A stretch of 64,000 bases of DNA from Rhabdornis inornatus (lineage: Eukaryota; Chordata; Aves; Passeriformes; Rhabdornithidae), in contig VWZS01007479.1 in assembly GCA_013397075.1 (NCBI GenBank), forward strand, positions 1,079,041-1,143,040. Reading direction: 5' to 3'. A program made the translations under genes and the position numbers. Under the pieces are notes generated by a model, which saw nothing but the letters and a program-made list of their open reading frames with translations, ran no database searches and was not told the DNA's origin. How positions within the stretch are numbered: the stretch's first letter is position 1; each line of letters opens with the position of its first letter. Of the stretch, positions 37,888 through 50,503 are shown in pieces.

Positions 37888-38946
37888 TTTAATGGGAAAA
37901 TTACAGATGCAAAAGATTGGTAGAACAAATTTTAAATTGACTTTATTACATCTAGTGCTTTTCAGAGAATACTATTAAAAAAAAGCGAGGAGATATGGTA
38001 ATGGAGTTCTACAGTGTAGCTTGACAGCTTAAATTCCACTTAACTGACTTTGCTTGCATCTTTCTGTTTACATTACTTCTTCCAATAAGTTTGGTTGGCA
38101 AAATCTCTGGATCATAAACTGATTAGAAGCTTTGATTCTGTTTTGTTTCCTTTTTGGGGTTGGAATATTTAATGTGTAAAGCTGATTGTATCTCGATAAC
38201 TGTTTTTAACTAAGGTTCATCATCAGAATTGCTTCATCCAGACACAGTCAGGAACAGCTCTTTGAATCTATTATCGCCTTAATATGTGACCATACATTCA
38301 TTCTCCTTAATTTGTATAATCTTCTGGTATCTCCCCCATATCTCTATGGATACAATAGCAAAAGATGGCTGCATTACTGTGCTCACTGATGGCATGAACA
38401 TTCCAAACTAAGCACAGCTACTTGTGGAAAGCCCATTCCTTCTCAAAACAGTTTTATTTCCCAGTATTCCCATGTGGCTCTCTGAACACTTCTGGAATAA
38501 GAATTGTTCACTGGTGGGGTTGAAGGTTGTTATCATCTGTTGCTGACTTATGGTAGATCCATCTGAAAGGTGTTGGTGGGCCTCAAACTCACCTTCAACA
38601 CACCAGATGAAGCACTGATTGAAACAGGTGCAGCTCTACTTGCTTCAGGGGACTTGTGCCCTGTTACACGAGGGCTGATTTTTTTTTTAACACCCTATAA
38701 TAATTGCTGGATTTCTCTCCCATACAAGCTTCAAACAAGCAAAATAATTTAAGGGTTTTTTTTAAAGCCCATTCCTATTGAGCAAAGATTGAAGTACACA
38801 TGTTGGGTTTCAGCCTGTTTTAAAGCCACCAGCACAGCAGCCTCTCTATGTGTTGGAATCTGCATCTATCTGACAGGAGCCTTCTGCCCTTTGTTTCTTC
38901 AGATTTCCAAATCTTTGCTATCAACATAACAACCTTGAAACATCTC

Positions 38947-38975
38947 TCCAGTCCTGCTCATTGCAGGACACTGGA
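38947..38975. repeat. Imperfect hairpin with 2-nt bulge
   Basis: TCCAG+TCCTGC (38947-38957) pairs with GCAGGA+CTGGA (38963-38968 and 38971-38975) around a 5-nt TCATT loop, with CA (38969-38970) bulged. All 11 base pairs are Watson-Crick. It is too short for a microRNA precursor on its own. Confidence 0.75.
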
Positions 38976-41900
38976 AAGGACATTACTAATATTACAGATA
39001 AAATACACACTGTATTTTATTCATAGTATAAGTAAATGATGTTCTGACCTTTGTAGGACATAAAGCAGTGTGGTCAAAGATTACTAGATCTTAGCCTACT
39101 AGGATTTTGTGTCTTTCAAAATCTCCCTGAAACACCATCCTCCTTTTTTGTTTCCATTCATCATGCCACATACACTCTTTTAACTTGCTATCACCAAAAA
39201 GCCATGAAGGAGATGGTTTGTTATTCATTAGTGATTCAACAAAGTCTGCTCAACTCAGTGCAGTAGTTATCATCATGTACAAATATCCCTCCAGAAGTTT
39301 CTGCTGTGTCCCTATTTGCAGATCCCTTTCATCTATCAGGATCTACCTTGTGAGCAGACTAATTACAAACTCTGTGGCATCTCAATGCATTCATTAGCAT
39401 GGAACTGAGTCAGACCCGTGTTTATTCTTCACCCAGTCCTGAAAGATACATTCTCCAGGTGTTGTCACCCATAACAAATACATAATGGCAGAGAGCAGCC
39501 TATATTAACATTTGAGCTAACATAAACATGCACTGTTTAAGCAATTCACCTGAGATTGAGTGCCTCACTGCTGTGACTTTTGTTTAAGGCTGTAATCCCA
39601 TGTGATGGCATTCTCTTGTGCAGGAGAAGTACGTTAGCACCACGCTTGGCAATGTCAGGATGATGAGGAAACCATAGACTCAGGAAGCAAGAGCAGAAGG
39701 GAAACAAACTTTCACACTCAGGAATTGTTAATGAAGTAAACACACTTCAGTGCTGACAGGTAACTCACAAAGCCACCTACCAGTCCTGTGCCAAACTGAA
39801 CCAACAGAGAGCAAAAATGCAAACCTATGTGTAAGCAAAATTTAGAATAATTCTAAAGTAATGTTATGTTGTGGTAGCCAAGTAAATAATGCCCCAGCAG
39901 ACACACAAACCTCTAAACAGAGCAGGAAAAGGCCTCTTTTTCCTCCTATGTGGAAGGCTGTGCTTCCTTTTTATATCTGTTTCTGATGATCCATAAAGAA
40001 ACTAAATTTACTGCAAGGGTGAACATCATAATGCAGAATCCTAATCCTATACACTCCTGAATGTTGTTATCTTACCTTTAGGCACTGTAAGCATCACTGT
40101 TTTCAATAAGCTACTCACCAATTTTAACTGTATTTGGAAAAATTTGGAGCTGAAACACGCTGTGGTTCTTGGGAGCACCCACACACTTGTCCCTGTAACA
40201 ATGGGTAAATCCATGTATTTGTGTGTGATTAGTTATCAGTGCACAAAACTAGTACATTGTTTCTTTTTGGGAAAGGCTATCCAGCAAATCACAATATTTG
40301 GATCAGCTTCACAACCCACAAATGACACATTTCTACAAAATTTATGGAAATAGTAAACTAAATCCCCCCCAGCCCCAAATCATCTTTCAATGCGAATTAA
40401 TATTTCTTCTGAAGCTAAAAAATTACACTGACAAAATTTTTAGGAGGATGGAACAAAATAATAAAATATTAAATGCCTTAAATTCCAAGTACATTTATCT
40501 TTCTTGGTGAACACTTTCCACATCTCCAGGAACAAACACTATTCAGAGTTTAGCCAAAGCTTCTGAAAGACAGCGATTACACTGCAGAATTTTAGGACTG
40601 TCATGTGAATTTAAAGACAAATACTGTCCCAACAGCACATACCAGCTGCCAGTTACTGCGTAGTGGGTTAGTCCCTCACCTTCTGTTTTAGTTTTATGAA
40701 AGATTGTTTTCTTTTAAAATGGCAGGTCCCCTCCATTCCTTCTCCTCTGCTCACAGTGAGACATGTCATCTGATACTAATTTGTACTTGCTTTGTGTTTT
40801 GACTTAATTTGATTAATAACTATATCCTTTAATGGCAGTGTGACTTAACAATATGCTATTATGTTGGTGCACTGCACTCGGGCATTGAGGAGCAATTCGT
40901 CTGCATCACAGCAATGTCTTGAAACTAATTCAAAGAGGCATTATTCTGTACCTCTTTACCACAGGGTAGAGGTCTGGCCTTCTACTGGAATTGCCAGCTC
41001 AGAGCTGGAGGCCAAATCTGTGTTGAATTTGTCCAAAGACTTTTCTTAGCACTCACATTCCAGCCTGAATATCTATGGAATTGTTTTACCCCTTTTTTCA
41101 CCCTCATATTATTGATTGTGCTTTGTGTCTTTTTTTTTCCTCTTTGTGGTTTTTTTTTTAAAGTTCCCTTATGGATTCATATTTTAGATATTTTAAAGAG
41201 TTTAAATAGTACCATACTCCAGGCAATGACAAAAATGTATCAGAATTGTAATTTTTTTTTTTAACTTTATCAAAGAGTTTACAAACACATACCCCCCCAA
41301 AAAAATACTAAGAGATAAAGAAAGGAAAGAAAAAGAGAAACAAGCAAGCAAGAAAGAATTTATCACACCCAAAATTAAAAGTATAACTGAATTTTCTGGT
41401 GTCTTAAGAGATAACACATTTTCTGTTGTATAGGATGAAACTAGTAAATAAGGTTTAGCATGCCTGCAGGGACACAAGAAAATCCAGTGAACTCCCTGCA
41501 GCTCCAGATAAATTCAGGAGAAGGAGTAATTGCACATGACCAAATGTATTTTATCATCATCAACACTGAAGAAGAATATCACAGAAAAAAAAGGAGAGAG
41601 CCAAAGCCTAGTCTATGGCAGTGGTAGGGTTTTTTGTTTGTGTTGTTGTAAAGACTCCGTTCCCCAATGAGAATAGTTGGGAGGGAAAACAAAGAAAAAG
41701 GGAGAGGTTTCTTGAAAGATTTCGGTTCTAAGGGAATGGGACAACTCAAAGCATGGCAGAGAATCCAGCAATTGGGAGAAAGAGGAGCACATTCAGGACA
41801 GAAAGGATGTATCAGAGTTGAATTTCCTTGCTGCTGACCTAGTCAGTAAATGCTGTTCAGAATTCTTGCTTCTGTAAAAGAAAGATTTAAACCAACATCC

Positions 41901-42135
41901 ATGGTACCACAAAGTAAACCTGTCTGAGTATTGGACAATTAAACACTTTTCTAAAAATAATAATCATAATAAAAAAAAGTGAAAGGTAATTGCCCTTAGA
42001 GTGGAAACAATGGCACTAAAGTTTATACATTATGGTTTCCTTTGTATCAAACCAATGCTTGCCACATGCCAAAACATAAACCAGATTGCATAATATGTAG
42101 GTTTTTCATAATTTCCTCAGATTAGGCTTTTATTA

Positions 42136-42163
42136 ATGCCTGTCAACAGCAAATGACAGGCAT
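42136..42163. promoter_or_regulatory. Inverted pair of TGACAG (MEIS/TGIF-like) sites
   Basis: ATGCCTGTCA (42136-42145) and TGACAGGCAT (42154-42163) are perfect inverted repeats separated by 8 bp. Each arm contains TGACAG, the core bound by MEIS/PREP/TGIF homeodomain proteins. The wider 42100-42300 block is repeat-free and carries further ATTAA and CAGCTG motifs. Use as a binding site is inferred from motif knowledge only. Confidence 0.35.
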
Positions 42164-43830
42164 GTGTTGCATTAACAGCTGCTCTAAGCCATGCTGTTGC
42201 TGACTTCTCTGCAAATCTCAAGCCTGGAGGAGGCTTAAAAGCCCATTGATTGAAGAGGAATCAACCCTATTTGCATTAAATATCTGAGGTTTTTACCTTC
42301 TGGTTTTTTTAACCAATTATTATTTTCTTTTATATTTTCACCAATAATAGTCAATAATTACAGGGTTATTAACAATCACCTGGAATGAATACATCTGATT
42401 ATTTTCTCCAATGCATTTCAGCCACTTTTGGTTATTTTTAAGCTGCCTGACTTAAATCATCCTGAGAAACTATTTTCTTTTTTATTCCTCTGTGTCACTT
42501 GCAGAAAAATACTCCCTTTCTCCAAGCCTCTAGCATCTACCCATCCTCATCATGAAAATCTGTAAAATACGCTCATAATAAAGCAAAAAGGCAGAAAGAA
42601 AATAGATTCCATATCAGTAACTGGTATGAGCCAGACCTGGGACAGGTGTGCTGTCCAGCTCTAAACTCTATACCAGCACATAACTTATAGATTGGAAAAA
42701 CACACAAAGCTTTTAATGTTTCAGTTTCTGGAACAACAGGAAAAAACATGATTTACAGACCCTTAAAAGGAAATCATGACCAAATTTTTTTAAATGGGAA
42801 GTGATTTGTAAAGCACTAGGGTATAACTGGTGAAATAAGAGTTAAGAATTGTTTTTCCTATTAGGTACCACTCCCACTATATAATAAAAAATGATGTAAA
42901 AATTGGTAAAATTCTTAAATTAAAAATGGACACACTGTGTAATCCTGTGGTTTTTTTCATACTACCAGATAATGACTCAAGTCTCTAAAATGTATGCATT
43001 TATCAGACCAAAATGAATTAATAATAAAAAAAAAATAGTAGGAGGAATATCTGGGCTTAGAAGAACATGGTGAACATTGATAACATGGTATTCAGGGAAT
43101 TTATTAGCAAGGTCTACAGCTGTTGGCCTGCTATTCAGCTGAGCTGTGTATCGCTCATATACATTTCATGGCAGGAGCATTTCATTTTGATGAGTGTAAA
43201 GTCCATGAGAGTTTGGCCCAGACTGCACAAATGTAAAACAGAACTCCTCTGTGTTGGGCTGCATATTTCTGGATTCAGATTAATTAATGTTGCTGACACA
43301 AATCCAAGTTTTCTGTGAATGTCCATCAAACTCAGATGAATTTTATCCAATGACAAGAAAGGAATTAAGGCAAAAATATATGGGTCAGCTTTAGGAAAGA
43401 TCCATTATTTGTGCATGTGCCACTCTTCTTCTGATAGAATATATTTAACAAAAGGAAGATTTATTTTTTTTCTCATTCTGGCCAAACTGCAATCAAAGTC
43501 AGTATTCTGACTGGCTTCAGTATAGGTCAGAGTTGTGTTTCTGTGATTTGAAGTTTTAAAGGTTATTTTCTTTAAATACTTTCTGTCTCACTGTGGAGCC
43601 AGCTGGGCATTTCTGCCCTGCTCTGCTCATCACAGATGCTTGTACTTACTCCAGCACAACTACTGTGGGCAAAGGAGCAGACCTGGGACATGTACAATTA
43701 AAACATGGGTTAAGATGCAAAAAAAATTTGATCCTGCCTCCTCTGTATCAGAGCACTCCAATACAGTACAATAATCCCTACATATCTTTAAATCCTAGAA
43801 TCAGAGAGGTGGTTCAACTACTGGCAACCT

Positions 43831-43845
43831 AAAAAAAAAAAAAAA
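43831..43845. repeat. Poly(A)15 tract
   Basis: Fifteen consecutive A residues. No element body is recognisable to the left. Confidence 0.95.
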
Positions 43846-45466
43846 GTGTAGAAAAGCCATCTCCGTTTTATGTTCAAGGAAAATTCTTGAACCTACAACA
43901 GGCAATAATTGATGGGATGGGAAAATTCCTAAAGGCCGCTTTTGCCTGTTTTACCTTACGTACAATGTCAGCTATTTTATTGCCATTGAAAAATTAATCT
44001 GGCTGCCTAACTGAATTGCCATTTTGCCTCGTGTGCAATCAAGGCCTACATATTTTTTGTTGCACTCCACGACCCACACAGTGGGGAGAGAACTTTCCAA
44101 AAGAAAAGCTGACAGCTCACTTGGGAAAAGACTGAGTAAATAGATACGACGTGAACGGTGCCTGAAGGTCAGCAAACAGGCTCCTGAATTAACGGCAGAT
44201 GCAAATTCCATCCTCAAAGTCCCTCTCTGACAGCTCCCCTCTGACTCCCATCCCAATTAAAATGGCCAAGCTGATTCAGGTCCTGACACCCATCCCTGCA
44301 GCTCTCCTGAAGCAAACAGAACACCTTTTAATCCAGACCCATAGCCTCAGAGATGTGCCCAGGTGATGAGCTGGGAGTTCTTTTTACCCCAAAATGGGAA
44401 CCATCCACCAGATTGGCACTGCAGGAATCCAATTCTGGGATATTAGGATTCCAGTATAAGATATTAAGACCTTTGTGGCAGTGGCTGTTACTGCCATTGG
44501 AAGACTGTTGGGCCATTATTAAGAAATAGTGACCTGCATTTCCACAAACCCAACTGATCAGTGGCTAAGATTTTGCACCAGCTGTTTAATAATAGTTTGT
44601 CTAATAAAATATTCATATTATCATATATTTTCCATCTTAGAGGATGATCAGAATGTCATTTTAATATTTTCCCCCTACTAAAATAAAATTTTAATTAAGG
44701 CTAAAGATATATTGCCTACGGAAAGCTAAACTGTTTAAAATTATTAACTGCTTGAATACTTGTTGCTATACTACAAGCTGCCATAAAAGAAAAGAAATTA
44801 AGTACATGGGGGATTAACGCAATTTTGAAAGCTGCGTTCCCCTCCCTCCTCCTTTTAGATACGCCTAACTGAGCCATAACTATTTTTCTCCACTCAGCCA
44901 GACTCCAGCTTTGTGGCTTTTTTAATAACCTGGCTTTTCAAGCTTGTGCCCCCGAGAGCCTTTTCATTTCTGCCGCACTACCTACAAGCAAATTTCTTCC
45001 AGTTGCTCAACAGCCTAATGCCTCCCTTTCTTCGTTGTTGAAGCATTTCATTGCAGTTTCATTGACGGGGAGGTGTTCTGTTACAGTGGAATCAATAGCT
45101 CAGGGCTTCCCAGCACACCGATTAGCTTGTCAGTCAGAGCCTGGGGGAGGTAGTGTAAATCCCAGAATACCAGGGGCCACCAGTTTGAAAAGTAAGGAAT
45201 GCAAGGAGCCCGCATGGGTTTTTCTACCACCTGTTGCTCTGCAACATGTGCAAAGTGTATTAACTTCTTTGCTGCTACATGCCTTAAAGGTCAACTGTGA
45301 TAGAAGCTTTAAGCTTTTGGAATATTTTAATTCATTACAGGAATCAACTTTTACTGGTTTGCAACAAAGAGTACCTTACAAAAGGCGTGTTTTTTCGGTG
45401 GTTGGGCTTTTTGTTGGGGTTTTTCGGTAGGTTTGCGTTTGGCAACATGTTGGTTCCTCTTTCAGC

Positions 45467-45485
45467 TTTTTTTTTTTTCTTTTTT
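45467..45485. repeat. T-rich homopolymer
   Basis: T12, one C, then T6. Plain low-complexity tract. Confidence 0.93.
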
Positions 45486-47298
45486 AAATCAGTACTTCAT
45501 CTGCTTCTTAATTGTGTACCAATAGAAACCAGTTTCTACAGCAAACGGGACTCCTTCCTGTGCCCTCCCTTCCACCACAATAGTATCAATTTAGATGATC
45601 CAGGCTGTCACAAGGGGGATATTTCTTTGTTCATCAGTTTAGATTTGAGGAGGAGGGAATTATGAAATGCAAAGTTGGAAAACTTTTGTTCTACATATGC
45701 TTCTAGTGGGGGACAGGTCTCTCATGTCCTGGGACAGCAGAGCAGGGCCAGCTCCTTCCAGCCCTTTTAGGGACTCCTAGTATTGACCAGGAAAAACTAG
45801 AGAAGCGCAAAATTGTTTTTAACTGCACATTCAAAGAACTTTCAAGTCACCTGAAGTTAATTCCCCTTCATCTACCTCTTTTGGATGCTTCTGCTGGATG
45901 GAATCATGTCCTAATGACTGGCCAAGGTAATACAGAAGAATATTGTCAGCATCTGTGGTCTGAAGTGGTGAGTGAGCAATGTGTCCCTGGATCAGCCTCG
46001 AGGTCATTAAATGCTGTCTCTAAGAAGTGCTCAAATTCTAAGAAAATATATGTAACCAAAACTCCTCCAAAGACAGCCATTAAAAACAGAGGCTCAGGCC
46101 CTGTGAGCCAACCTAAGGAAACCTTATTACAGACATTTATTATCCAAAAACCACGTCACACATGACCACAAAAGGAAATTCTGTGCTTAGATCATGAAAG
46201 TCTGTGCTTTGGAAAGGTTTCGCTGTCACCACATTTGGGTTTGCTCACAAAACCTCTACAAACTCACCACAAACCACAAAGTAAACCTGCGCAGTGCAAA
46301 TTGTGCTTATTAACATAATTCTACAAAATTAACTCAATAGAGGTTTTTTTGTTAATTTTGTTTTTAAAGCATGGCACTTGGATTTTCTAACTAATAGCAT
46401 AAACAACAGCTGGAAGCTCTGGGCTGTCCAAGTGGATTTCAGAGTTTGGATTGAAAATATTAATCTTTTCAATAGAGATTAATCTTAGATTCATGTCTTT
46501 CCAAATGTGAGGAAAAAAAAGGTTTACATTAATTTAAGGACTCTTAGTGAAATGCCCTCTGCTTTAGAAGGAAGAAGGAATCCAAGCTGTTCTCCTAACT
46601 TTTTCCCTTTTGCCACTAGGTGTAAACCTGCTTTAATTTTAAATATTCACCTTGATCTTTTACTTGCGTTGCTTCAGATATTCAGTTGCTTAGACAACAC
46701 ACCAATCTTTTTGTGATACTGTAGACCACGTAACTTTCCTATCACCTGGCAATTAATAGGTTAGGAATGCCCATAACAGGTCTCTCTTCTTTATATTTTT
46801 CCCCTCTTCCCCTCCACCCACTACTAGTCATGCTGTTAATTCAGCAAAATTAGTAGTCTTGTGTTGTCAGAACAAATCACTCCCACTCGGTTATGAATGT
46901 GGTTACTCAGCAAGACTGCATGTTGAGAATTTAGGGGATGTTTTTTCTCTCTGTTTCCATCTTTCACTTCTTTTCCTCCCCCTGCATGCATTGTAGTAGC
47001 GAACATCTGATACGGGTAAAATTGCACTGGGTGATTACTTAAATTCAACCTTTGACTGCAGAAAAATACTCTGTGTCTTGACACTTCACCAAAAACCCTC
47101 CCCGTGCTGAATCAAAGCACTCGCAATAAAAGCTCGAGATCGTATATCATTTCCCCCATTTTAACCAGCCATTGTGATTAATTATTCCTTTACCTTGCAC
47201 CTTATAGACAGTTACCTCAGGCATCTGAAAAACAGGTCTGCTACTTGTAACCACTTGAAGCTTCTGTCATCGGAAGGGGATTACCCTTATTACTTATT

Positions 47299-47315
47299 AC
47301 ACACACGCGCACGCG
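47299..47315. repeat. Alternating purine-pyrimidine tract (CA/CG), Z-DNA-prone
   Basis: ACACACACGCGCACGCG is a strict 17-base purine-pyrimidine alternation with four CG steps, the classic composition for left-handed DNA. It sits in a small CpG-enriched patch (about 47300-47420), unusual against the CpG-poor surroundings. Confidence 0.85.
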
Positions 47316-50300
47316 GGGACACACAGACATTATATTCCAAAAAGGAATGCCAGACCGCCCAGCCACGAGCTATCAACGCCAGCCTGGGCCTGGGGAGCAG
47401 CAAACCCGCAGGCAAGGCAGGACCCTTCCAGCACAGTGTGGCCTGAGGTTTGCCCTGACCAGCAGATTTGCCAGGCAGAGATCAGGTTTCAGTGCAATTA
47501 AAGGGCTCTTGTTAGCTGTAGGCTGGAGAAGATGGAACTGTGCACAGTGAGTGGGTGTTCGTGTATGTTCACTCTCATTCTGTTAATGCCCCAGGTTTAA
47601 AAAGAGTGGATAGACCACTAAACACTTTCACAGACTGCTTGGGAAAACATATCCAAACTAGGGAAAATAAAAAGAGAAAGAAAAAGAGGTCATTCATAGG
47701 TAAAGTGGTATTGCCTTTCAGACATATTATTTTTGCAAATTATCACTATTTATAAATTCATTAATGGATTCATGAACAAAAGCTATAAAATATTCATGAG
47801 CTTTATATAGGCGTGGAAGTTTTGTCTGAACATGAAAATACACATGCAGAATATACACACACAAACAAAAATATGTATACAAGGAGTTATAAATGTCACT
47901 CACATCCAGCTGAGAAACCAGCTAGATGAACCCACAAATATGGTAAATTGGAATAGACTCTAAGGGCATGATGTCCAAATGATTATGTATGTGGGTGTCC
48001 AAACACATTTTTAATATAAAATACTTCTGCACATCAAATTGTTTGTTAGCAGGGCAAAATACTATCTTGGGCTCATTCTCTCTGTCCTTACACCTACAGT
48101 CCTCCCTGCACTGTGCACTGAAAACTTGTCTCTGTTAATTGGTGCTGCATAAGCTAGGTTATACATTTAATATCCAAATCAACACCTACAGCCATCATGA
48201 CTTCATGTGTTTGGATTCTGTCCTAACTGGCAGTAAAAGCTGTCATTAGGAGCAGGAAACAGTATGAAAGACCTTTCACGGCCTCTTTCAGCATGCAATG
48301 TCATCTGTTACCATGGGTTGTATAGTACTGATGGCTATAAATGCCACTATGAATGATGCAATCTCCTATGTGATGATGAACTTGAAAAAACCTTTGTTGA
48401 ATTTGTGCTTAAGGTGCTCATATTCCGGTTATTCATGAGCATCCAAAATGTTGATCACCAGTTTCAGCAACCCCAGTGGCAATGCTACAGAACTCACGCA
48501 CAGCCCTTCCTGTAAAAGATGGCACAAATAAACTCACTTTATAGATTCCATGAGAGTTATTTGTCAGGCATGTCAGCTGTGGCTCATTTCCCTAAATTTC
48601 ACAACCTTTCCTAGTGGAAAGGCTTAGAAATAAAATTTGCGGTTTCCCTTCCTTTTTTAATTTTTTTTTTTCTTTAATGATAGCACTTCTCTGTCCAGCC
48701 TTCCAGCAATCATGTTGTTCAGACCTTTCTATAAATTCATTTTGGATACCCAGTCGTGCCTGTGTGTAAACTGCCTTATCTGCCAGGGGTAAAGCAATTT
48801 ATTTCCTGAATTTTAGGCATGAGGCAAAGACCTGGGTGAACTCCAAAGACAGGGATGTGGAAGGCTCCCAGTGCTCTGCGTGGTTCAAAGGGATGCTGTG
48901 GGCAGGTCCCCATCACCAACTGCCAATGGCTCTCCATCCCAGCAGCTGCAACCTTTCCTGCACAGCCATGGGCTGCTCTCAGGAAGCAGCTGCCAATCAT
49001 GCTGCATTGTGTGGAGATTCTGTGCTGCCACAAAATATCCCCACCGTGGGCTGTGGCGAGCTCATCACACGTGTTCTTGCCTGTAAATTAGTGGAGCCTG
49101 AGCCTCAGCCTCCAAGGGCAATGATGTCAAGCTTTAACCCACGGGTAGCTGAACGTCAGGTGTTGAAGTTGCTTTGTTGAGAGTCAGATTTTGAGACTAC
49201 AGTGTGGTTACTTGTTCTTGTTGGTCCTCCATCCTGGATGACCACTGTTGGAGCTATCCATGAGGGAGAAAAGTCATCTCGTGCTTGCAATCTTCTCAAT
49301 AACTTCAGGCCTTCCTTCTGAAGGATAAGGTTGTAAATTTAGCTGCTATCCCTGAAAGATTTTGACGTAAAGAGTGCAAAAGTGTAATCAAGAAGACTGG
49401 AAATTAGTTAGAAAAGTAAACACAGCTAACAAAGCCTAACTGCTGCAGAGAACAGGGAAATAAAGAACATTTAGCTAACAGATACATTGGAGAAAGTAAA
49501 AATTCAGACACTTTGCACTACCTGACACACAACACTGTGAAGTTAAGCATCATGGCCATTGTCTGTAAGGTCCAGAGTCAAATCAGACTTTCAGCACTGA
49601 CTTTGGAACTCAACAGTCCTATTACCTGTTAACTGGAAAAAAATCTTCATGGCAGATATTGTCGTAAATATAGAATTTTATAACCTAATTTTGTTTTGTG
49701 CATACCATATGGGATATAATAGTTTGGAATCTCCACTAATGCATTTTTTAAATATCCTTTATTTTTGTTCTAACAAGAATGACTGACAGTTGTAACAATT
49801 TATTAACATTAACTATATATTAGAGTAATAACTTGGAATAGCAGAGAATCTTGAATATGTGGGAATTTGTAAGAAAGAAAACACATGGAAAAGAAAACCT
49901 AGAAAAGAAATAACATGGAAAAAAATTAAATGTAAAGTGAGAAGCTGCGTGAGACAGATGTACTCTATTAATCAATGTTGAAGTAAGCATTAAAAAATGG
50001 GAAAGGTGAGTGGGCTACTGAGATGCAAACAGCCTTTTCCATGACCCAACAGCACAGAGCTAAACCTGGGGAGGGCTTGAAAGCCAAGAGATCATATCAC
50101 ACCCATGGCCTCCAGGACTTTCCATGCTGGTGCTTGGGAATAGTGGCTGTGGTTTCAATCCCTCTGAAGTCAAATGTGAAAGTCTCAGGACTGACTGCAC
50201 ACACACTAGGCAGGCACATCTTCACCTGTTCCTAGGTGCTAAATCTGACAGCACAGTGTTCAGAACCTTTATGCTGTTTAAGATATACTTGCCTCTAGTT

Positions 50301-50490
50301 GCCTAACCTTAGAAATATCCCATTCTCTTCATTCTTAGCCAAATCAGCAGAGATGCTCATCATCTTTCTTCTTAGGAGGAGATCATGAAAAAGGCAGGTC
50401 CACAGAATTTCTAAGATGAACTGAATATGTTTGCCCAGAAAGACTAGAGATTTCCCTGTCAAAACCTGGGGCTATACAGAGAAAAATAAT

Positions 50491-50503
50491 AAAAAAAAAA
50501 AAA
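50491..50503. repeat. Poly(A)13 tract
   Basis: Thirteen consecutive A residues after 'gaaaaataat'. Nothing else is associated with it. Confidence 0.93.

Larger units (their letters stand above)
33661..44789. other. Non-coding, transposon-poor interval (first half)
   Basis: No gene and no well-supported transposable element seen. The block 33725-33800 has phrases ('gatcagtgtaaattt', 'actgagagcaaaac') that faintly recall the same ancient family suspected at 19265. Listed separately are the G-rich run at 37613-37641, the POU octamer block at 37842-37887, hairpins at 38947-38975 and 42136-42163, and A15 at 43831-43845. The rest is AT-rich unique sequence. Confidence 0.65.
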
